Of a stretch of 25,384 nucleotides of DNA, positions 22,339 to 25,384 are shown piece by piece. The DNA comes from Acidobacteriota bacterium (lineage in GTDB: Bacteria; Acidobacteriota; Blastocatellia; Pyrinomonadales; Pyrinomonadaceae): the NCBI GenBank assembly GCA_013140875.1, contig JABFSB010000541.1, forward strand, positions 1 through 25,384, read 5' to 3'. The notes beneath the pieces are model-generated. The model saw only the letters and a program-made list of their open reading frames with translations. It made no database searches and had not been told where the DNA came from. Positions within the stretch are counted from its first letter, which is position 1. Every line of letters starts with the position of its first letter. The position numbers were made by a program, and so were the translations under genes.

Positions 22339-24666
22339 ATGAAGAATCCATTCTTAGAGAATTTTCGCCCGTATATACCCGATTCGACGACCTTGCGTGA
22401 ACTGACGCCGCTGCCTTTGGTGGTCGGTACGCTGCTCGGCATCGTCTTCGGCGCTTCGTCGCTCTACCTCGTTCTGAAAACAGGCCTTACGGTTTCGGCG
22501 TCGATACCGGTCGCGGTCATCGCGATCACGGTCTTCCGGCTGCTGTCGAAGATCGGCATGCGTGACGCGACCATCCTCGAAGCCAACGTAATGCAAACGG
22601 CCGGCTCGGCCGGCGAATCGATCGCGTTCGGCCTCGGCGTGACGATGCCGGCGATCATGATCCTGGGCTTCGACCTGGAACTGAGTCGCGTAATGCTGGT
22701 CGCCGTGATGGGCGGTTTGCTGGGAATTTTGATGATGATCCCCTTGCGGCGGGCGTTGATCAAGGACCAGCACGGTTATCTGAAATATCCCGAGGGAACG
22801 GCCTGCGCCGAGGTTTTGAAGGCCGGTGCCTCGAAAGAATCTCGGGCCGCCTCGATCGAAAGCCATATCGAAGGGAGCGACGACGCGGCAATCCAGGGCG
22901 GAAAGATCATCTCGATCGGGTTTGCGATCGGCTTTTTTTTCAACACCCTGATGAAGGTATTGTTTTTCTGGAAAGAATCGCCGGGATACGATTTTACGAA
23001 ATCGGGCTTCAAAGGCGGGTCGATCAATTCGGATAACGACCCTACATTGCTCGGTGTCGGCTATATCATCGGACCGCGGATCGCCGGGCTGATGATGGGC
23101 GGCGGCGTGCTGTCGTATCTCGTTCTGATCCCGACCATCAAGTTTTTTGGCGAATCGGCGACCGGTCCGATCGCCCCTGAGATCAGCAAGACAATTGCCG
23201 AAATGACGCCGGGCGGCGTTCGCAGTGCCTATGTCCTTTACATCGGTGCGGGTGCCGTGGCGATGGCGGGAATGATCTCGCTCGCACGCAGTCTGCCGAC
23301 GATCTGGCACGGTCTGAAGGGCGGACTCGCTGACCTTCGCGGCGGCTCGGCCGAGTCGAACGCCAACCTTCCGCGCACCGACCAGGACATCTCGATCAAA
23401 TGGGTCATCGTCGGCGTTATCGGCCTGGTCGCGGCAATTATGCTGTTTCCGCAATTGGGTTTAAGCGTTTTCGTCAGCCCTTTCGTGTCGTTCTTCGGTG
23501 CGATCCTGATCATTATTCTCGGATTTCTGTTCGTTACGGTTTCGTCACGACTGACGGGCGAGGTCGGTTCTTCGTCAAATCCTATTTCCGGGATGACGGT
23601 GGCGACTTTGCTTATCACGTGTCTTGTTTTCCTCGGGCTTGGGTGGACGGCGGCGGATCCTTATTTTGTTACGGCCCTTTCGATCGGCGGCATCGTCTGT
23701 ATCGCTGCTTCGAACGGCGGTACGACATCGCAGGACCTGAAAACCGGTTTCTGGGTGGGCGGCACGCCGTGGCGGCAGCAGATCGCTATCCTGGTCGGAG
23801 CGTTGGCGTCGGCACTTGTTTTGGGCTCGCTGCTGATAATGCTCAACAACAACGAGACCTATTTCCAAAAGATAGATGGGTCGAACCCGGTCGCGGCGAA
23901 GACGATCACCGAAGACAAACTCTTCAAGCAAGGTGGTCAGGCGCAAACGGAAAAGGTCACCAATGGCAAATACAAGGACGTCGATACCGCGACCTATCAC
24001 GTCTGGCAGAACACCGAGCCAAAAGACGGACAGGTCGGTAAATACCTGGTCGATCAGGGCGGAAAGCCGGTTTACTTTGTCGATCCCGGCATCAACGGCA
24101 TTATCAAAAAGGACGAGGATGGCAACGATCTGACGCGTTACGATGCTCCGAAAGCAACGCTGATGAGCTATATCATCAAGGGCGTTCTGGGGCAGAACCT
24201 GCCGTGGGGCCTTGTAATATTGGGTGCAATGATTGCCATCGTGCTCGAACTCGCCGGTGTTCCGTCGCTCGCATTTGCGGTCGGCATCTATCTGCCGATA
24301 TCGACGTCGGCCCCGATCTTCATCGGCGGAATCGTCAGGTATTTGGTCGATATTTACCTCAAACGAAAGCTCGCGGCCAAAAATCTGACGGAGGACGAGG
24401 TGATCGCCGAAACCGATAAGTCGAACGGCGTACTGCTTGCTTCCGGCTATATCGCAGGCGGGGCTATCGCGGGTATTCTGATCGCTTTGTTTGCCGTCCA
24501 ACCCACGCTGAAGGGTGTTCAGGATGCGGCCGAACACTGGTCGAAAGACGGTAATCCGTTCTTTTCATCGGACTTACTCGGTATTCTGCCTTTTGTCGTC
24601 CTGGCGATCATTCTTTATATGGTTGGCCGTGAACTGTGGCTGAAAGGAACGAAGAAATTGAGTTAG
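22339..24666 (+). CDS. OPT-family oligopeptide/metal-complex transporter
   Basis: A 775-residue inner-membrane transporter of the OPT family, proton-coupled importers of oligopeptides or metal-siderophore/peptide chelates. Conserved features: an opening LRELTPLPLVVGTLLGIVFGASSLYLVLKTG-type first helix region (about 19-48), EANVMQTAGSAGESIAFG (about 82-99), KYPEGTACAEVLKAG (about 148-162), GYIIGPRIAGLMMGGG near 240-256, then many hydrophobic segments ending with RELWLKGTKKLS. Residues about 503-614 form a long hydrophilic loop (NNNETYFQKIDGSNP to KATLMSYI) containing Asp/Lys/Gly-rich repeats. I do not recall it as part of the minimal bacterial OPT core. Divergent from the peptidase gene, suggesting extracellular peptide digestion followed by uptake. 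Confidence 0.92.
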   Translation: MKNPFLENFRPYIPDSTTLRELTPLPLVVGTLLGIVFGASSLYLVLKTGLTVSASIPVAVIAITVFRLLSKIGMRDATILEANVMQTAGSAGESIAFGLGVTMPAIMILGFDLELSRVMLVAVMGGLLGILMMIPLRRALIKDQHGYLKYPEGTACAEVLKAGASKESRAASIESHIEGSDDAAIQGGKIISIGFAIGFFFNTLMKVLFFWKESPGYDFTKSGFKGGSINSDNDPTLLGVGYIIGPRIAGLMMGGGVLSYLVLIPTIKFFGESATGPIAPEISKTIAEMTPGGVRSAYVLYIGAGAVAMAGMISLARSLPTIWHGLKGGLADLRGGSAESNANLPRTDQDISIKWVIVGVIGLVAAIMLFPQLGLSVFVSPFVSFFGAILIIILGFLFVTVSSRLTGEVGSSSNPISGMTVATLLITCLVFLGLGWTAADPYFVTALSIGGIVCIAASNGGTTSQDLKTGFWVGGTPWRQQIAILVGALASALVLGSLLIMLNNNETYFQKIDGSNPVAAKTITEDKLFKQGGQAQTEKVTNGKYKDVDTATYHVWQNTEPKDGQVGKYLVDQGGKPVYFVDPGINGIIKKDEDGNDLTRYDAPKATLMSYIIKGVLGQNLPWGLVILGAMIAIVLELAGVPSLAFAVGIYLPISTSAPIFIGGIVRYLVDIYLKRKLAAKNLTEDEVIAETDKSNGVLLASGYIAGGAIAGILIALFAVQPTLKGVQDAAEHWSKDGNPFFSSDLLGILPFVVLAIILYMVGRELWLKGTKKLS

Positions 24667-24689
24667 GTGTGAGCCGAAGAAGCCGCCGA

Positions 24690-24728
24690 GGCGGAGACGC
24701 GAACGTCCGAAAAAGCCGCGTTTCCGCC
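24690..24728. terminator. Stem-loop after the OPT gene
   Basis: GGCGGAGACGCG (24690-24701) pairs with CGCGTTTCCGCC (24717-24728) with one G-T mismatch and a 15-base loop, 24 bases past the OPT stop. The arm sequence resembles the ends of the 171-bp element (GGCGGAAACAC), so it may be a related repeat acting as a terminator. There is no immediate T-tract. Confidence 0.5.
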
Positions 24729-24768
24729 CGCAGGCACAAGTGAATTCGACGAATTAAAAAAAATAATT

Positions 24769-24796
24769 TTTACTTTTGGAGTGGACGCGCTATATT
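24769..24796 (+). promoter_or_regulatory. Candidate promoter for the 3' lipoprotein gene
   Basis: TTTACT at 24769-24774 and TATATT at 24791-24796 with a 16-base spacer. The -10 is one base off consensus, and an A/T-rich UP-like tract (about 24753-24770) lies directly upstream. A transcript would carry a leader of about 90 bases before the ATG at 24893. Confidence 0.45.
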
Positions 24797-24892
24797 ACTT
24801 ATGGCGTGTCCTTTTTTAATCCCGGTCGCGCTACCCGAAGTTGTAAAGTCCACACGTCAATCTAAACGAATTCGAGGCTATCTTTTTTCGAG

Positions 24893-25384
24893 ATGAAGAA
24901 ATTCACCTTCAGGCCATTGTTGGTAGTGTTTTCGGTGTTCGCGACAGCGTTTTTTGCGAACGCGTGCTCAGTGGCCGAAACAAAGACCGAGGCTGAAAAC
25001 GCGTCGAATACGGCGGCGGTAAAATCGGTCGAGCCCGCGAAAAAAGGAGCGACGATAAAGATCGAGCCGAACGGCCCGGCGGATATCGTCCGAATCTTTT
25101 ACGGCCGCCTGCGGGAAAAGCGGTTTCGCGAGGCGATCTATATGACGAACCTCCGGCCGGCGATCGAACAGCTTTCGGATACTGAGTTGAAGGATTATCA
25201 GGTCGATCTTGAAGCGGTCGCAAAGAACGTTCCGTCAGAGATCGAGATAAACGTCGAGATCGTTTCCGGCAACCAGGCGACCGTTACCGCCAAGCTGCCG
25301 GGCGAAGACCTGGATAAACCGGAGCTGCAGGAAGTTCGCCTTCGCAAGGAAAAGGCGGGCTGGATCATCCTGACGGTCGATGAA
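24893..25384 (+). CDS. Putative lipoprotein, NTF2-like/DUF4878-type, truncated by the window end
   Basis: The open frame runs to the window edge with 164 codons and no stop. The N-terminus MKKFTFRPLLVVFSVFATAFFANAC is a signal peptide ending in ANA-Cys25, a relaxed lipobox, followed by a Ser/Ala/Glu/Lys-rich linker (residues 26-55). From about residue 62 (PADIVRIFYGRLREKRFREAIYMTN) the pattern is a helix-turn-helix start of an NTF2-like fold of the DUF4878 kind, then strands EIEINVEIVSGNQATVTAKLP and EVRLRKEKAGWIILTVDE. Probably anchored in the outer or inner membrane, function unknown. The C-terminal part is outside the window. No strong Shine-Dalgarno is seen. Confidence 0.7.
   Translation, partial: MKKFTFRPLLVVFSVFATAFFANACSVAETKTEAENASNTAAVKSVEPAKKGATIKIEPNGPADIVRIFYGRLREKRFREAIYMTNLRPAIEQLSDTELKDYQVDLEAVAKNVPSEIEINVEIVSGNQATVTAKLPGEDLDKPELQEVRLRKEKAGWIILTVDE

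Noticed and set aside
22354..23454. 366-residue minus-strand open frame opposite the OPT gene
   Set aside because: Highly Arg/Asp/His-rich and without any fold-like pattern, lying across the conserved OPT coding region.
1..25384. tRNA, rRNA or prophage genes
   Set aside because: No cloverleaf-like, rRNA-like or phage structural sequences were noticed on either strand by eye.

Overview
The window looks like part of a chromosome from a moderately GC-rich, free-living Gram-negative heterotroph. Gene content and style of dispersed palindromic repeats suggest an acidobacterium, most likely Blastocatellia (Pyrinomonadaceae-like). This is inference from protein style, not a marker-gene result. Envelope genes fit a two-membrane cell: heptose epimerase, a dolichol-phosphate-type glycosyltransferase, TatA, secreted peptidases and lipoproteins. 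No rRNA, tRNA, CRISPR array or prophage was seen.

Layout. 2-652 is the 3' part of an EthA-like flavin monooxygenase. 918-5236 is a co-directional run: hldD, a DinB-like protein, ribF and an ABC1/UbiB kinase-like protein. 5296-5873 is a vapBC-type toxin-antitoxin pair with its own promoter. 5936-7860 holds an MprF-C/DUF2156-like acyltransferase and a secreted CBM9-like protein. 7934-8707 is an SDR oxidoreductase on the minus strand, divergent from a degenerate methyltransferase (8813-9607). tatA (9685-9939) and a proline iminopeptidase (10053-11030) follow on the minus strand. A secreted repeat protein of unknown function (11258-12709) converges on asnB (12706-14712). Minus-strand genes then continue: a GT2 glycosyltransferase, a 728-residue SPFH/flotillin-like protein with internal duplications, a small coiled-coil membrane protein beside it, an IS200-like HUH transposase and an M14 carboxypeptidase. 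An OPT-family transporter (22339-24666) and a truncated lipoprotein (24893-end) are on the plus strand.

The most distinctive theme is the number of small palindromic repeats, both between and inside genes. A 31-bp sequence occurs twice, identical and in opposite orientation relative to transcription. In the M14 peptidase it encodes the hydrophobic core of the signal peptide; in asnB it encodes a charged linker inside a roughly 45-residue insertion. Other palindromes lie inside the M14 peptidase, across a stop codon (7847-7870), in a 120-bp intergenic element touching the asnB start codon, in a hairpin cluster next to the HUH transposase, and in a 171-bp long-hairpin element before the OPT gene. 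This fits a genome shaped by REP-like elements, possibly moved by a REP-associated tyrosine transposase.

The second item of interest is the SPFH protein. Upstream of its SPFH domain it carries three related ~75-85-residue modules, each with an H-x-NFQD motif and a PG-x-Y/W-x-I-type turn. A small membrane-anchored coiled-coil protein is encoded just upstream of it.
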